Source: Porphyromonas endodontalis ATCC 35406 (GTDB taxonomy: Bacteria > Bacteroidota > Bacteroidia > Bacteroidales > Porphyromonadaceae). Taken from it: DNA of 64,000 nt. The position numbers and the translations under genes are program-made. Below are positions 53,689-63,744 of the stretch, in pieces. The stretch covers positions 1-64,000 of the forward strand of contig NZ_ACNN01000026.1 of assembly GCF_000174815.1 (NCBI RefSeq). Reading direction: 5' to 3'. Each line of letters starts with the position of its first letter. Positions within the stretch are counted from its first letter, which is position 1. The notes under the pieces were generated by a model. It saw only the letters and a program-made list of their open reading frames with translations. It was not told where the DNA came from and ran no database searches.

Positions 53689-54702
53689 TTAGGGCTTTAA
53701 GTCGGAGAAATGTCGCTTGCCCAAGAAGAAGTATTGCCAGACAATAGAGTGTGGATATACGCTGCTTAGCTGCACTGGTGGAGCAAGAGGGGGAGTGTAG
53801 TGCTGTTTCATTTTTCTGAAGTCTCTATGAGCTTTGTAGATAGCCCAAGCGAAACGAGATTTCCCTTTGACTAGATACATGCCTGCCGATAGTCCATCCA
53901 GTAGCATACGTTTGGGGAGAAGTCTTTTTGCTTGCTTCCTAGGAAGGTTTTTATAGAGCATCAGAAGGTTGTTGCGAAAGTTGAGATACACCTTGCGAGC
54001 ATTACTAGTGCTAAGAGTGGCACCACCCAAATGATATATTGTGCTATTGGGGGTATATCTCACTTCGTAGCCACTCCGTAGCCATCGCCAGCAGAGGTCA
54101 ATTTCTTCCATATGAGCAAAGAATCGCTCATCTAATCCGCCTACTTGGAGGTAAGCATCACGGCGAACAAATAGACAGGCTCCTGAAGCCCAAAAAATAG
54201 AAGCCTCTGTATCGTACTGCCCTTTGTCCTCCTCTATGGTGTCGAATACCCGACCTCGACAAAACGGATATCCTAGATGATCTATGAAGCCTCCTGCTGC
54301 CCCTGCATATTCAAACTGAGAGGGATGGTGAAAGCTTCGTATTTTCGGTTGTACTGCTGCGAGACGAGCATTTGCTTCAAGCATAGCAAGAGGAGCATCT
54401 AGCCATCCTTCTGTCACGGCTACATCACTATTAAGCAAACAATAATAGGGAGTCTCGCATTGTGCCAGAGCCTGATTGTAGCCCTTTGCAAATCCGTAAT
54501 TCTCTGAGAATTTAAGGAGCTTTACGGATGGGAATCCCCTCTCCACGACCTCAATGGAGTCGTCTGTAGAGCCATTGTCAATTACCACAATGCAAGCCTT
54601 ATCACTAGGCGTACAGCGTACAACATCGGGGAGGAACTTACGGAGCAGATGGCTCCCATTCCAGTTGAGGATCCCTATGGTGATAAGAGGTGCCGTGCTC
54701 AT
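53689..54702 (-). CDS. Family 2 glycosyltransferase
   Basis: A 337-residue GT2 enzyme of the GT-A fold. The N-terminal pattern ITIGILNWNG ... VVIDNGSTDDS, the NSD metal-binding motif (91-93), and the acceptor region RFFAHMEEIDLCWRWLRSGY (the ED and W features) resemble rhamnosyl-type transferases of the WbbL group. It has no signal peptide or strong transmembrane helix. The product, perhaps a surface polysaccharide or LPS part, cannot be named. Last gene of the glyS-led unit, 7 bp after mtaB. Confidence 0.9.
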   Translation of the reverse strand: MSTAPLITIGILNWNGSHLLRKFLPDVVRCTPSDKACIVVIDNGSTDDSIEVVERGFPSVKLLKFSENYGFAKGYNQALAQCETPYYCLLNSDVAVTEGWLDAPLAMLEANARLAAVQPKIRSFHHPSQFEYAGAAGGFIDHLGYPFCRGRVFDTIEEDKGQYDTEASIFWASGACLFVRRDAYLQVGGLDERFFAHMEEIDLCWRWLRSGYEVRYTPNSTIYHLGGATLSTSNARKVYLNFRNNLLMLYKNLPRKQAKRLLPKRMLLDGLSAGMYLVKGKSRFAWAIYKAHRDFRKMKQHYTPPLAPPVQLSSVYPHSIVWQYFFLGKRHFSDLKP

Positions 54703-54709
54703 AATCTTT

Positions 54710-56047
54710 TCATTCTAGGGAGCAAAAGGCTATACCCGGCTCTTTTTCCCTTCCAATTTTGGCTTGAGTGATAGCTCCTGATAGAGCAATATCGGGGCAA
54801 AATTCGTGCTCTAGTCGGATATAATTGTCTGTAAAACCATACATCTTACCATCTACACAAGAGTGCTCCCAAAGTACGGGACGCTTTTCTCCTTCGTGCT
54901 CTTTGTAAAAACTGCTTAGCTTACGATTCGATAGATCGATAAGGGCTTTACTACGTTCTTTTTTCTCTTCGGGAGACACTACGAGAGGTATGGATAGAGC
55001 AGGTGTACCACTGCGTTCACTATAGCTAAATACATGGAGTTGTGTTACAGGTTGCCCCTCAAGGTATGCAAGACTCTCTTCGAAAAACTCAAGAGTTTCG
55101 CCTCTCATCCCTACAATTACATCCACACCAATAAAGGCTGCCGGCATCATTTCTTTGATACGAGCCAGACGATCGGAGAAAAGCTGGGTGCGGTACCGCC
55201 TTTTCATCAGAGCTAGTACGGTATCGCTACCACTCTGTAGCGGTAGGTGCCAGTGGGGCATGAAGCTTCTTGATTGAGCAACAACTTCGAGCAACTCATC
55301 GGAGAGCAGATCGGGCTCTAGAGAGCTAATGCGGTAGCGTTCTATGCCATTGACCTGATCCAAAGCCCGCACTAGGTCTACAAATTGTTCGCCTGTGGAG
55401 CGACCGAAATCCCCAATATTAACTCCTGTAAGTACAATCTCTTTTCCTCCCTCTTGGGCAACTCTTTCTGCTTGAGCAACCAGAGAGGCAATGCTTCCAT
55501 TGCGACTTACCCCTCTAGCCTTGGGGATGGTACAATAGGTACAGCCGTAGTTACAGCCATCTTGTACCTTTAGGAAGTGTCGCGTTCTGTCGTCGCTGCT
55601 ACAGCCTTCTTCGAAGCGGTGTAGATGAATCCGCTCGCCGGCGTAGTGATGCTTATTGGTAGGTGTCACCCCTTCTCCAGAGAAGAAGGTAATAAGATGC
55701 TCTACGACTTCGCTTTTTCTACCGGCCCCCACTACTATATTCACGCCTGGGATGTTGAGAATTTCTTCCCCCTTCAGTTGGGCATAGCACCCCATGACTA
55801 CCACGGCTGCATGTGGATTCTCCCGAACTACTCGGTGGATGAGGGTGCGATCTTTGCGATCGGCCGCACTCGTTACGCTACAGGTATTGATGATACATAT
55901 ATCGGCAGAGGAGCCCTCCGTAGCCAATACTACTCCTAACTCTCGCAATTGCCGACCTATGGTAGAGGTCTCTGCAAAGTTTAGTTTACACCCTAAGGTG
56001 AAAAATAAAGCCGTCTTACCCTGTAATACCGTTGTGTCTGGAAGCAT
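54710..56047 (-). CDS. mtaB: tRNA (N6-L-threonylcarbamoyladenosine-37) methylthiotransferase MtaB
   Basis: Radical-SAM enzyme adding methylthio to t6A37 of ANN-decoding tRNAs. The 445 residues hold the UPF0004 domain with cluster cysteines Cys20, Cys56 and Cys87, the radical-SAM triad Cys165-x3-Cys169-x2-Cys172 (GCNYGCTYC) and a C-terminal TRAM-type region. The spacing and THGC-like FFTLGCKLN start favour MtaB over MiaB or RimO. It starts 9 bp after dnaB. Confidence 0.93.
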   Translation of the reverse strand: MLPDTTVLQGKTALFFTLGCKLNFAETSTIGRQLRELGVVLATEGSSADICIINTCSVTSAADRKDRTLIHRVVRENPHAAVVVMGCYAQLKGEEILNIPGVNIVVGAGRKSEVVEHLITFFSGEGVTPTNKHHYAGERIHLHRFEEGCSSDDRTRHFLKVQDGCNYGCTYCTIPKARGVSRNGSIASLVAQAERVAQEGGKEIVLTGVNIGDFGRSTGEQFVDLVRALDQVNGIERYRISSLEPDLLSDELLEVVAQSRSFMPHWHLPLQSGSDTVLALMKRRYRTQLFSDRLARIKEMMPAAFIGVDVIVGMRGETLEFFEESLAYLEGQPVTQLHVFSYSERSGTPALSIPLVVSPEEKKERSKALIDLSNRKLSSFYKEHEGEKRPVLWEHSCVDGKMYGFTDNYIRLEHEFCPDIALSGAITQAKIGREKEPGIAFCSLE

Positions 56048-56056
56048 GGATAAGTA

Positions 56057-57550
56057 TTAGAATGGAACGGAATTCCCGTCAAGGGCAATGGGCGAAAAGT
56101 TTCCTCCGATACCGCTATCGATGGTAACGAAGTTAACGCTATCGTAGGGGGCAAACTTTGTGTATTCTCCGCGGAATATAAGTTTTACGTCTCCGATAGG
56201 TCCATTACGATGTTTTGAGATAATGAAGAAGCCCATCCCTTGGGTAGATGTATTGTCTTCGGGGTTAACCTTGATATTGTACACCTCGGGACGATGGATA
56301 AAACATACCATATCGGCATCTTGCTCAATGGCTCCGGATTCGCGAAGGTCTGAGAGCTGAGGTCTCTTACTATTGGAGTCCCCCTGTCGTGTTTCTAGGG
56401 TGCGGTTGAGCTGGGAAAGGGCTATAATGGGAATGTTTAGCTCCTTGGCTAGGATCTTGAGAGAGCGGGATATCGTACTTACTTCTTGCTCTCGGTTACC
56501 AAAGCTCATACCTTGGGCATTCATCAGCTGTAAGTAGTCTATGATAATAAGCTCTACATGTTGCTCTCGTACTAACCTGCGAGCTTTGGTACGAAACTCG
56601 AAAACAGAGAGGCTCGGAGTGTCATCTATATAGAGAGGTTTGTCTTGAATATCTCGCAGCTTAGTACTAAGTTGCGTCCATTCATAGGCTTCCATCTGAC
56701 CATTCTTTAACTTCTCTCCCGGTATCTCACATACGTTGCTGATGAGACGCTTTATAAGTTGTTTTGCACTCATTTCGAGGTTGAATATAGCTACCGGTAT
56801 ACCTAGGTCGATAGCCATATTCTTGGCCATTGACAAGACAAAAGCTGTCTTACCCATGGCAGGACGCGCTGCAATGATAATGAGGTCGGACTTTTGCCAC
56901 CCTGCGGTCATCTTATCTATCGCAGGGAAACCGGAGGATATACCACTAATACCATCTCCTATATTTCTAGCCTCTTGTATCTCCGATATGGTCTCCTCTA
57001 GGAGCGAATCGGCTCGGCGAATGTCTTGCTGGATATTCTGCTTTGAGAGTTCGAAGAGAGCTGCTTCAGCCTCTTGCATCTGTACTTCAGACTCAATAGA
57101 ATCTTCGTATGCCTTGGTAAGAACTTCGGAGGCAAAGGAAATTAAATTACGGCTCGTGGCTTTGCCAGCAACGATATGGGCATGATAGAGCACGTTGGCA
57201 GTAGCTCCTACGCTTGTTGTAAGGTTGGCAATGTAGGCGGCTCCACCTACCTCTTCGAGCTGATCTGTACGACGAAGCTCCTCTGTGACGGTGAGCATGT
57301 CGATGGGCTTCTGGTTCGCTTCGAGCTCCCAGATCACCCTGAAAATAGTTTCGTGTGCTCTTACATAAAAGCTCTCTGGCTTAAGAATTGTTGCTACATC
57401 GCCCATAACTCCGGGTTGAAGTAGTATTGCTCCCAGCACAGCACGCTCCAGCTCTACCGCTTGAGGGGGTATATGCCCATCTAGCGCTGTTACTGCACTT
57501 TGGCTCGAAGAAGCCTTACTCTTTTTTCCCTTTGTGTCGTTTTTTGCCAT
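56057..57550 (-). CDS. dnaB: Replicative DNA helicase DnaB
   Basis: Hexameric 5'-3' helicase at the fork. The 497-residue protein has the helical N-terminal domain (PPQAVELERAVLGAILL about 28-44), a linker and the RecA-like motor with Walker A ARPAMGKT (228-235), Walker B IIIDYLQLM and the C-terminal LSQLNR/LSDLRESGAIEQDAD arginine-finger region. No intein is present. It is 32 bp after lepA. Confidence 0.97.
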   Translation of the reverse strand: MAKNDTKGKKSKASSSQSAVTALDGHIPPQAVELERAVLGAILLQPGVMGDVATILKPESFYVRAHETIFRVIWELEANQKPIDMLTVTEELRRTDQLEEVGGAAYIANLTTSVGATANVLYHAHIVAGKATSRNLISFASEVLTKAYEDSIESEVQMQEAEAALFELSKQNIQQDIRRADSLLEETISEIQEARNIGDGISGISSGFPAIDKMTAGWQKSDLIIIAARPAMGKTAFVLSMAKNMAIDLGIPVAIFNLEMSAKQLIKRLISNVCEIPGEKLKNGQMEAYEWTQLSTKLRDIQDKPLYIDDTPSLSVFEFRTKARRLVREQHVELIIIDYLQLMNAQGMSFGNREQEVSTISRSLKILAKELNIPIIALSQLNRTLETRQGDSNSKRPQLSDLRESGAIEQDADMVCFIHRPEVYNIKVNPEDNTSTQGMGFFIISKHRNGPIGDVKLIFRGEYTKFAPYDSVNFVTIDSGIGGNFSPIALDGNSVPF

Positions 57551-57582
57551 ATCTGATCCTCCGACCTTATGTTTCTATAGGC

Positions 57583-59370
57583 CTAATCGAGTTTGAGTAC
57601 AGCAAGGAATGCTTTCTGAGGCACCTCTACCGTACCAATCTGTTTCATTCGTTTCTTTCCCTCTTTTTGCTTTTCTAGAAGTTTTCTCTTACGCGAGATA
57701 TCCCCCCCATAACACTTGGCGGTTACGTCCTTACGTACGGCTTTGATCGTTTCTCGTGCAATGATCTTTGCTCCAATAGCTGCTTGTATGGCAATATCGA
57801 ATTGCTGACGAGGGATAAGCTCTTTGAGCTTTTCGCACATCCTCCGCCCGAAGGATACACTGTTGTCTATGTGGGTTAGGGTAGAGAGGGCATCAACGGG
57901 TTCTCCGTTTAGTAATATATCCAACTTGACAAGTTTAGATGGGCGGAAGTCGCTGATGTGATAGTCAAAAGAGGCATATCCTCTAGAGATACTTTTTAGT
58001 TTGTCGTAGAAGTCGATAACGATCTCTCCTAGGGGCATATCAAAGAGTACTTCTACGCGATTTCCCGATATAAACTCCTGCTTGATGAGAATGCCTCGCT
58101 TATCCATACAGAGGGATATGATGGGGCCAATATAGGCAGCTTGAGTGATGATGGTAGCGCGGATATAGGGCTCGTCGATATGATCAATTAGGGTGGGATC
58201 TGGCAGGCCGGAAGGGTTATGCACTTCGCTCATTGCCCCCTTCTTGTCGTACACTTGGTAAGAAACGTTGGGGACTGTGGTTATTACGTTCATGCCGAAC
58301 TCTCGGTCAAGCCTATCCTGTACAATCTCCATATGGAGCAGACCTAGGAAGCCGCACCGAAATCCAAAACCTAATGCTACCGAGCTCTCAGGGGTAAATG
58401 TAAGGGAGGCGTCATTGAGTTGCAATTTCTCAAGAGAGGTACGAAGATTTTCAAAATCCTCTGTTTCGATAGGATATACCCCTGCAAATACCATCGGTTT
58501 CACCTCTTCAAAACCCTCAATCGCCTCCAGAGCCGGGCGCGCTATATGGGTGATGGTATCGCCCACTCGTACCTCTTTACTTGTTTTTATCCCTGATATA
58601 ATGTAGCCAACATCGCCTGTTTTTACCTCTTTGCGAGGAGCCATCTCCAATTTGAGTACGCCTACTTCGTCGGCCTCATACTCCATACCTGTGGCGATAA
58701 ATTTCACTTTATCTCCTGTCTTGATAGAGCCATTGACCACCTTGTAGTACGCGATAATTCCTCGGAATGGATTGAAAACAGAGTCGAAAACAAGGCACTG
58801 AAGGGGGGCTTCCGGATCTCCCTTTGGAGGGGGGACTTGCTCTACAATGGCATGAAGAATAGCCTCAACTCCCATGCCGGTCTTGCCGCTTGCTCGTATG
58901 ATGTTTTCGGCAGATTCTCCTAGCAAATCTACAATCTGATCCTCTACTTCCTCGGGAGTGGCACTCGCTAGGTCGCACTTATTGATTATGGGGATAATGG
59001 TCAGATCGTTCTCTATCGCCATGTATAGATTGGAGATGGTTTGAGCCTGAATCCCCTGAGTTGCATCCACCACCAAGAGAGCACCCTCGCAGGCGGCAAT
59101 AGATCTTGAGACTTCGTAGCTAAAGTCCACGTGTCCCGGAGTATCTATCAGATTGAGGATGTATTTTTCTCCTCCCTCTTCGTACTCCATCTGTATGGCA
59201 TGGCTCTTAATGGTGATACCCCTCTCGCGCTCCAAGTCCATATTGTCGAGTACTTGAGCTTGGAGATCCTTGCCGGAGACTGTCTTTGTGTACTCAAGAA
59301 GACGATCTGCCAAGGTACTTTTACCGTGGTCGATATGGGCGATAATGCAAAAATTGCGGATATTCTTCAT
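57583..59370 (-). CDS. lepA: Elongation factor 4 (LepA)
   Basis: Ribosome-binding translational GTPase, linked to initiation and ribosome assembly under stress. The 595-residue protein has G1 AHIDHGKS (11-18), G3 DTPGHVDF (about 76-83), G4 NKCDL and the EF4-specific C-terminal domain ([21 protein letters not shown]). Length is normal. Starts 26 bp after lpxB. Confidence 0.97.
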   Translation of the reverse strand: MKNIRNFCIIAHIDHGKSTLADRLLEYTKTVSGKDLQAQVLDNMDLERERGITIKSHAIQMEYEEGGEKYILNLIDTPGHVDFSYEVSRSIAACEGALLVVDATQGIQAQTISNLYMAIENDLTIIPIINKCDLASATPEEVEDQIVDLLGESAENIIRASGKTGMGVEAILHAIVEQVPPPKGDPEAPLQCLVFDSVFNPFRGIIAYYKVVNGSIKTGDKVKFIATGMEYEADEVGVLKLEMAPRKEVKTGDVGYIISGIKTSKEVRVGDTITHIARPALEAIEGFEEVKPMVFAGVYPIETEDFENLRTSLEKLQLNDASLTFTPESSVALGFGFRCGFLGLLHMEIVQDRLDREFGMNVITTVPNVSYQVYDKKGAMSEVHNPSGLPDPTLIDHIDEPYIRATIITQAAYIGPIISLCMDKRGILIKQEFISGNRVEVLFDMPLGEIVIDFYDKLKSISRGYASFDYHISDFRPSKLVKLDILLNGEPVDALSTLTHIDNSVSFGRRMCEKLKELIPRQQFDIAIQAAIGAKIIARETIKAVRKDVTAKCYGGDISRKRKLLEKQKEGKKRMKQIGTVEVPQKAFLAVLKLD

Positions 59371-59396
59371 CGAAAGATAGCGTGATGTCTTTGTTA

Positions 59397-60542
59397 CTAA
59401 TGAATGATAGAGCGAGTGATAACTTGGGCAGCAGTGCGAGCAGCCGGCACACGTCCGAGCTGGGAACGAAGGCGTGCATAGCCCTCAGAGATCTGTTGTG
59501 TCGGAGACAGAAGTCGCTCAATAGCACTATGGAGATGCTCAGGAGTTGCTTTGGCTGCAAGTAGCTCTTCTAGTAGAGGGGTATCTAATATGAGATTTAC
59601 TAGAGAGAAGTAGGAGATAGGCAAGCGCGAAAAAGCCCAATTGACAAGAGGAGATCCGATGCTTCGGTAACAGACTATCTGAGGAGTCCCGATGAGTGCC
59701 GTCTCTAGGGTAGCGGTGCCCGATGTTACAAGGGCAAAATCTGCTGCTGCCAAGATGCTGTAGGTCTGTCCAAAAAGGACTTCTGCCTTATGTCCTTGGA
59801 TGAGTGGGGTATAAAACTCTGCCTCAATGCCTGGGGCTCCTGCTACGACGCATTGATACTCTGGGTAATAAGTCCGTAGGGTGGAGAGCATAAGGGGTAG
59901 ATTGTGTTTTATCTCTGCACGTCTGCTCCCTGCGAGTATTGCTACAATCGGATGCTCTATTGTGAGTTGAGGTGTTTTATCGAGTAGGGATACTTTTGCT
60001 TGTGGGTCGCCCCATGTATCCCAATACTTTCCCACTGCGTCTACACACGGATTACCTACATAGTAGGCATTGACGTTGTGGCGAATCAAAAATTCCTCCT
60101 CAAAGGGGAGGATGCTCAGCACTTGTGTACAAAGGGTACGGAGCTTCTTTGTACGCCTTTTCTTCCAAGCCCACACTTTGGGAGGGATGTAGTAAAAGAC
60201 GGAAGTGCGGGGCAATGCCTTGTCCACAAAAGGGAGAATGTAACGAAAGTTGAACCCGGAGTAGTCAATGGGTATTACAACATGTGGATCGAAATCCTTG
60301 ATCTCTTGCTGCACAAGATGAGCTGTGGAGCGAATCTCGGGGAGGTGTCTCAAAACTGAGATAAACCCCATAAAGGCAACCTTGCTGTAATGGACAATAG
60401 GTCGCCTCCCCGCTTCGTAGGCCATCTGATCTCCGCCCATAAATGCGAATGTAGCCGAAGGGTCTTCGGCTTTTATGGCTCTGATGAGGTGAGCACCATG
60501 AAGGTCTCCCGAAGCCTCTCCTGCTATCAAGAAATATCGCAT
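59397..60542 (-). CDS. lpxB: Lipid-A-disaccharide synthase LpxB
   Basis: GT19 enzyme joining UDP-diacylglucosamine and lipid X into the lipid A disaccharide on the inner membrane. The 381 residues show the family start [15 protein letters not shown], and the motifs [30 protein letters not shown] and [11 protein letters not shown]. Its presence confirms an LPS-bearing Gram-negative. It is 15 bp after surE, a pairing seen across Bacteroidales. Confidence 0.96.
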   Translation of the reverse strand: MRYFLIAGEASGDLHGAHLIRAIKAEDPSATFAFMGGDQMAYEAGRRPIVHYSKVAFMGFISVLRHLPEIRSTAHLVQQEIKDFDPHVVIPIDYSGFNFRYILPFVDKALPRTSVFYYIPPKVWAWKKRRTKKLRTLCTQVLSILPFEEEFLIRHNVNAYYVGNPCVDAVGKYWDTWGDPQAKVSLLDKTPQLTIEHPIVAILAGSRRAEIKHNLPLMLSTLRTYYPEYQCVVAGAPGIEAEFYTPLIQGHKAEVLFGQTYSILAAADFALVTSGTATLETALIGTPQIVCYRSIGSPLVNWAFSRLPISYFSLVNLILDTPLLEELLAAKATPEHLHSAIERLLSPTQQISEGYARLRSQLGRVPAARTAAQVITRSIIH

Positions 60543-60557
60543 CGTGGGGACGTGATT

Positions 60558-61337
60558 TTATTCGGGGAGACCATCGCGAAATGCCTCATGGAGCTGAGGC
60601 AAGAAATTCCTATCGGTCATGTCAATACGGATAGGCGTGAGGGTTGCATACCCTTCCTCCAAGAGATCCCAGTCCGTATTGGGTTCATCCTCTGTTTTTA
60701 CTTGGCTTCCTACCATCCAGTATACTCGTCCCCCGGATCCATTTGTGCTCTCTAAGAATTCGTCTCTAAAGCGCCCTACTGCCTGTGGAGCCACCTTGAA
60801 TCCCAAGGGTGTAGTACTAGGGAGATTGAGGCTGAGCATCGTATGTGTTGGTATTTTGTTTGAGAGCATCCAACGGACTAGTGTGTTCGTGTAGGCTACG
60901 GCATAGCGCATTTCCGCATCATCTCCATGGTCATTGACTGATACTGCTAGGGAGGGAATACCCGCAATACAGCCCTCTAGAGCTGCCCCAACGGTACCCG
61001 AATAAACAACACAGATACCATCATTACGCCCATGGTTAATCCCGGTCACAACAAGATCGGGACGGCATTCTTTTGAGAATAGTACGTTAAGAGCTAGCTT
61101 TACACAGTCGGCAGGAGTGCCGGTACAGCGATAGACTCGGTAGCCCTCTTCCTCTTCCATCTTGGTCAGTTTCAAGGGCAGGGAGGAGGTGATTTGAGAC
61201 GAAGCTCCCGATCTCGCTCCCTCTGGGGCAACAACGGTAACATCCCCAATTGTGCGAAGCATAGTGCTTAGGGCTGCTATGCCGGGGGCGTGAATACCAT
61301 CGTCGTTAGATATAAGAATATGGGGTCTGGATACCAT
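60558..61337 (-). CDS. surE: 5'/3'-nucleotidase SurE
   Basis: Metal-dependent survival protein that dephosphorylates nucleoside monophosphates. The 259 residues carry the metal-binding NDDG (11-14), the phosphate loop SGASSQIT (about 43-50), TGTPADCVKLAL and GINHGRNDG, and YSGTVGAA. Length is normal. Located between FKBP-lipoprotein and lpxB genes. Confidence 0.96.
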   Translation of the reverse strand: MVSRPHILISNDDGIHAPGIAALSTMLRTIGDVTVVAPEGARSGASSQITSSLPLKLTKMEEEEGYRVYRCTGTPADCVKLALNVLFSKECRPDLVVTGINHGRNDGICVVYSGTVGAALEGCIAGIPSLAVSVNDHGDDAEMRYAVAYTNTLVRWMLSNKIPTHTMLSLNLPSTTPLGFKVAPQAVGRFRDEFLESTNGSGGRVYWMVGSQVKTEDEPNTDWDLLEEGYATLTPIRIDMTDRNFLPQLHEAFRDGLPE

Positions 61338-61384
61338 TAATATCTAGTTGGATTGCAAATAATATAGACTACCTCTTGGGAGAG

Positions 61385-61939
61385 TTATTCAGCAGATTCA
61401 GGTACGATGCTATCAAGACGAATCTCGTACCTCAAAGCTGAGTAACCTGGGATGTTAATGTTCTGTGATTTAGTAGTTTTAGCACCATAGGCTAGATACC
61501 AAGGGATAATCACCTCGGTATGATCTCCTACTACCATATTTTGGAGTGCAATTTGCATACCTGCAATCGCCCTTTGTTTCTCTCCTCTATTGAGTGAAAG
61601 GCGTAACCCCTGTTCTTGATCAAAGTTACCATCCAAAGGCGCTGTGCCTGTAGATGATGTAGAAACAAGGAGGTACATAGCATAGTGGATAATCACACGT
61701 GAGGTGGATATAGGATGCTCTGTACCGGTGCCTTTGGTCTTGGTCTTCATAAAGACGTAGGGAAGAGAGCCATCTGTCGTAACCTTTTTGTACTCACTTT
61801 TGCTCTCATAGTCTGCAAAGGCCTTTTCGTTACGGCGACGCCACTCCTCAGAGGAGTCTACTGAGCTCTGGCATGCAGGTAGCAGTGCTGCCATCAAAGT
61901 GGCAACAACTATCAAGATTGGAAATATTTTCTTATTCAT
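61385..61939 (-). CDS. FKBP-type peptidyl-prolyl isomerase lipoprotein
   Basis: A 184-residue predicted lipoprotein: signal peptide with lipobox LLPAC (Cys23), a short helical linker and an FKBP domain (about 80-180) with SRVIIHYAMYL, AIAGMQIALQNMVVGDHTEVIIPWYLAYG and the end YEIRLDSI. It should assist periplasmic or outer-membrane protein folding. The start ATG at 61939 lies inside the glyS stop region (ATGAATAA overlap); a GTG at 61948 is less likely. Confidence 0.9.
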   Translation of the reverse strand: MNKKIFPILIVVATLMAALLPACQSSVDSSEEWRRRNEKAFADYESKSEYKKVTTDGSLPYVFMKTKTKGTGTEHPISTSRVIIHYAMYLLVSTSSTGTAPLDGNFDQEQGLRLSLNRGEKQRAIAGMQIALQNMVVGDHTEVIIPWYLAYGAKTTKSQNINIPGYSALRYEIRLDSIVPESAE

Positions 61940-63488
61940 GGTTGTCACAAGCTATTTTCCGTAGTAAAGTCCCCATATCCACCTTTTGGGCGATTTCTTT
62001 GCGGAGATCTGTTATAGCAACTCTGTGCTGCTCCATCGTGTCGCGTTCTCGGATGGTAACAGTATTGTCCTCCATTGTTTGATTGTCAATAGTGATACAA
62101 TAGGGGGTACCTATGGCATCTTGACGACGATAACGCTTCCCGATGGAGTCTTTTTCGTCGTATTGACAAGTAAAGTCGAAGCGAAGCTCACGTACCACTT
62201 CGCGTGCCTTTTCGTCCAAACCATCTTTGCGTACGAGAGGGAGTACAGCGAGTTTGATAGGCGCCAAGGCAGCGGGGAGGCGTAGTACGGTGCGCATCTC
62301 GCCATTTTCTGTAGGCTCTTCGCAGTAAGCACCACACATCAAGCTGAGGAATAGGCGGTCTACCCCGATAGAGGTTTCCACTACGTAGGGTATATAGCTC
62401 TCTCCTGTTTGAGGATCGAAGTAGCGGAGTTTCTTTCCGCTGAACTCCTCGTGACGGCTCAAATCGTAGTTGGTACGGCTATGAATCCCCTCTACTTCTT
62501 TGAATCCGAATGGCATTTCGTACTCAATATCTGTAGCTGCATTGGCGTAGTGCGCTAGCTTCTCGTGGTCGTGATATCGATATTTGTTGTCGCCCAGTCC
62601 GAGAGATTTGTGGAATGCCATACGTGTCTTTTTCCAGTACTCAAACCACTTCATCTCTTCACCGGGAGCTACAAAGAACTGCATTTCCATCTGCTCAAAC
62701 TCACGCATACGGAAGATAAACTGACGGGCCACAATCTCATTGCGGAAGGCCTTTCCTATCTGAGCAATCCCAAAGGGGAGCTTCATACGCCCTGTTTTCT
62801 GCACATTGAGGTAGTTAACAAAGATCCCTTGAGCCGTCTCCGGGCGCAGATAGATTTTTGAGGCACCATCTGCTGTAGATCCCATTTCTGTGGCAAACAT
62901 CAAATTGAATTGGCGTACTTCTGTCCAATTACAGGTGCCACTAATGGGGCAAACAATCTTTTTGTCTATGATGATGGTGCGGATTGCCTCAAGATCGTTG
63001 TCGTTGAGTGCTTTGGAGAATCGCTCTAGTGTTTCGTTTTTCTCGGCTAGATAGCCCTGTACTCTGGGATTGGTTTCGCGATAGAGTGCAGCATCAAAAG
63101 ATTCTCCAAAACGCTTTGCAGCTTTTGCAACTTCCTTGTCGATTTTTTCGTCAAGTTTGGCGAGATAATCCTCGATCAAGATATCGGCACGATAGCGTTT
63201 CTTCGAGTCCTTATTGTCGATAAGGGGGTCGTTAAAAGCATCCACATGCCCCGAGGCTTGCCAAATCTTGGGGTGCATAAATATGGCCGAGTCTATCCCC
63301 ACTACATTTTCATGCAATAGGGTCATACTCTTCCACCAAAAGGCTTTTATGTTATTCTTCAGCTCAACACCATATTGCCCATAGTCATACACTGCTCCCA
63401 ACCCGTCGTAAATCTCCGAAGAAGGGAATACAAATCCATATTCTTTGCAGTGGGATACTATTTTCTTGAAAAGATCTTCTTGAGCCAT
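61932..63488 (-). CDS. glyS: Glycyl-tRNA synthetase, dimeric class II
   Basis: Attaches glycine to tRNA-Gly. The 518-residue protein is the alpha2 (eukaryote/archaea-like) type, not the E. coli alpha2beta2 GlyQ/GlyS. Seen: the N-terminal catalytic start YGFVFPSSEIYDGLGAVYDYG, motif 2 FRNEIVARQFIFRMREFEQMEMQFF, motif 3 SIGVDRLF, and the C-terminal anticodon-binding domain. First gene of the eight-gene unit ending at the glycosyltransferase. Confidence 0.97.
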   Translation of the reverse strand: MAQEDLFKKIVSHCKEYGFVFPSSEIYDGLGAVYDYGQYGVELKNNIKAFWWKSMTLLHENVVGIDSAIFMHPKIWQASGHVDAFNDPLIDNKDSKKRYRADILIEDYLAKLDEKIDKEVAKAAKRFGESFDAALYRETNPRVQGYLAEKNETLERFSKALNDNDLEAIRTIIIDKKIVCPISGTCNWTEVRQFNLMFATEMGSTADGASKIYLRPETAQGIFVNYLNVQKTGRMKLPFGIAQIGKAFRNEIVARQFIFRMREFEQMEMQFFVAPGEEMKWFEYWKKTRMAFHKSLGLGDNKYRYHDHEKLAHYANAATDIEYEMPFGFKEVEGIHSRTNYDLSRHEEFSGKKLRYFDPQTGESYIPYVVETSIGVDRLFLSLMCGAYCEEPTENGEMRTVLRLPAALAPIKLAVLPLVRKDGLDEKAREVVRELRFDFTCQYDEKDSIGKRYRRQDAIGTPYCITIDNQTMEDNTVTIRERDTMEQHRVAITDLRKEIAQKVDMGTLLRKIACDNHE

Positions 63489-63592
63489 TTATCCTATTCT
63501 ATTTTATGAGTGTATTTATCGTCTATAAAAATCTTCCGCTCCTCTGTTTTTTCTCGCACTCTAGAGAGAGGCAAAAACAAGAGTGCTGCCTG

Positions 63593-63600
63593 CAAAAGTA
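63593..63600 (-). promoter_or_regulatory. Candidate glyS operon promoter -7 box (TACTTTTG)
   Basis: Perfect TAnnTTTG match on the minus strand, 105 bp upstream of glyS. -33 not clear. Confidence 0.5.
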
Positions 63601-63669
63601 ATCATTTTGCAGCAGATGGCAGGCTGACTAGTGTAAACATGGAATAGGCTGTGAAAACAGAAAAAGAGA

Positions 63670-63744
63670 CTGGGCAGAATTTTTTCGGATTTAGGCCTGT
63701 AGCAAAATGTTTTTCAGCCAGTAAGAGGGGAGAGTTCTGCCCAG
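63670..63744. repeat. Intergenic GGGCAGAA hairpin element, copy upstream of glyS
   Basis: CTGGGCAGAA (63670-63679) and TTCTGCCCAG (63735-63744) form a perfect 10-bp stem around a 55-nt interior that includes TTTTTTCGG. On the minus strand TCTCTTTTTC follows. It shares its words with copies near 31.8 and 38.4 kb. Confidence 0.55.
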
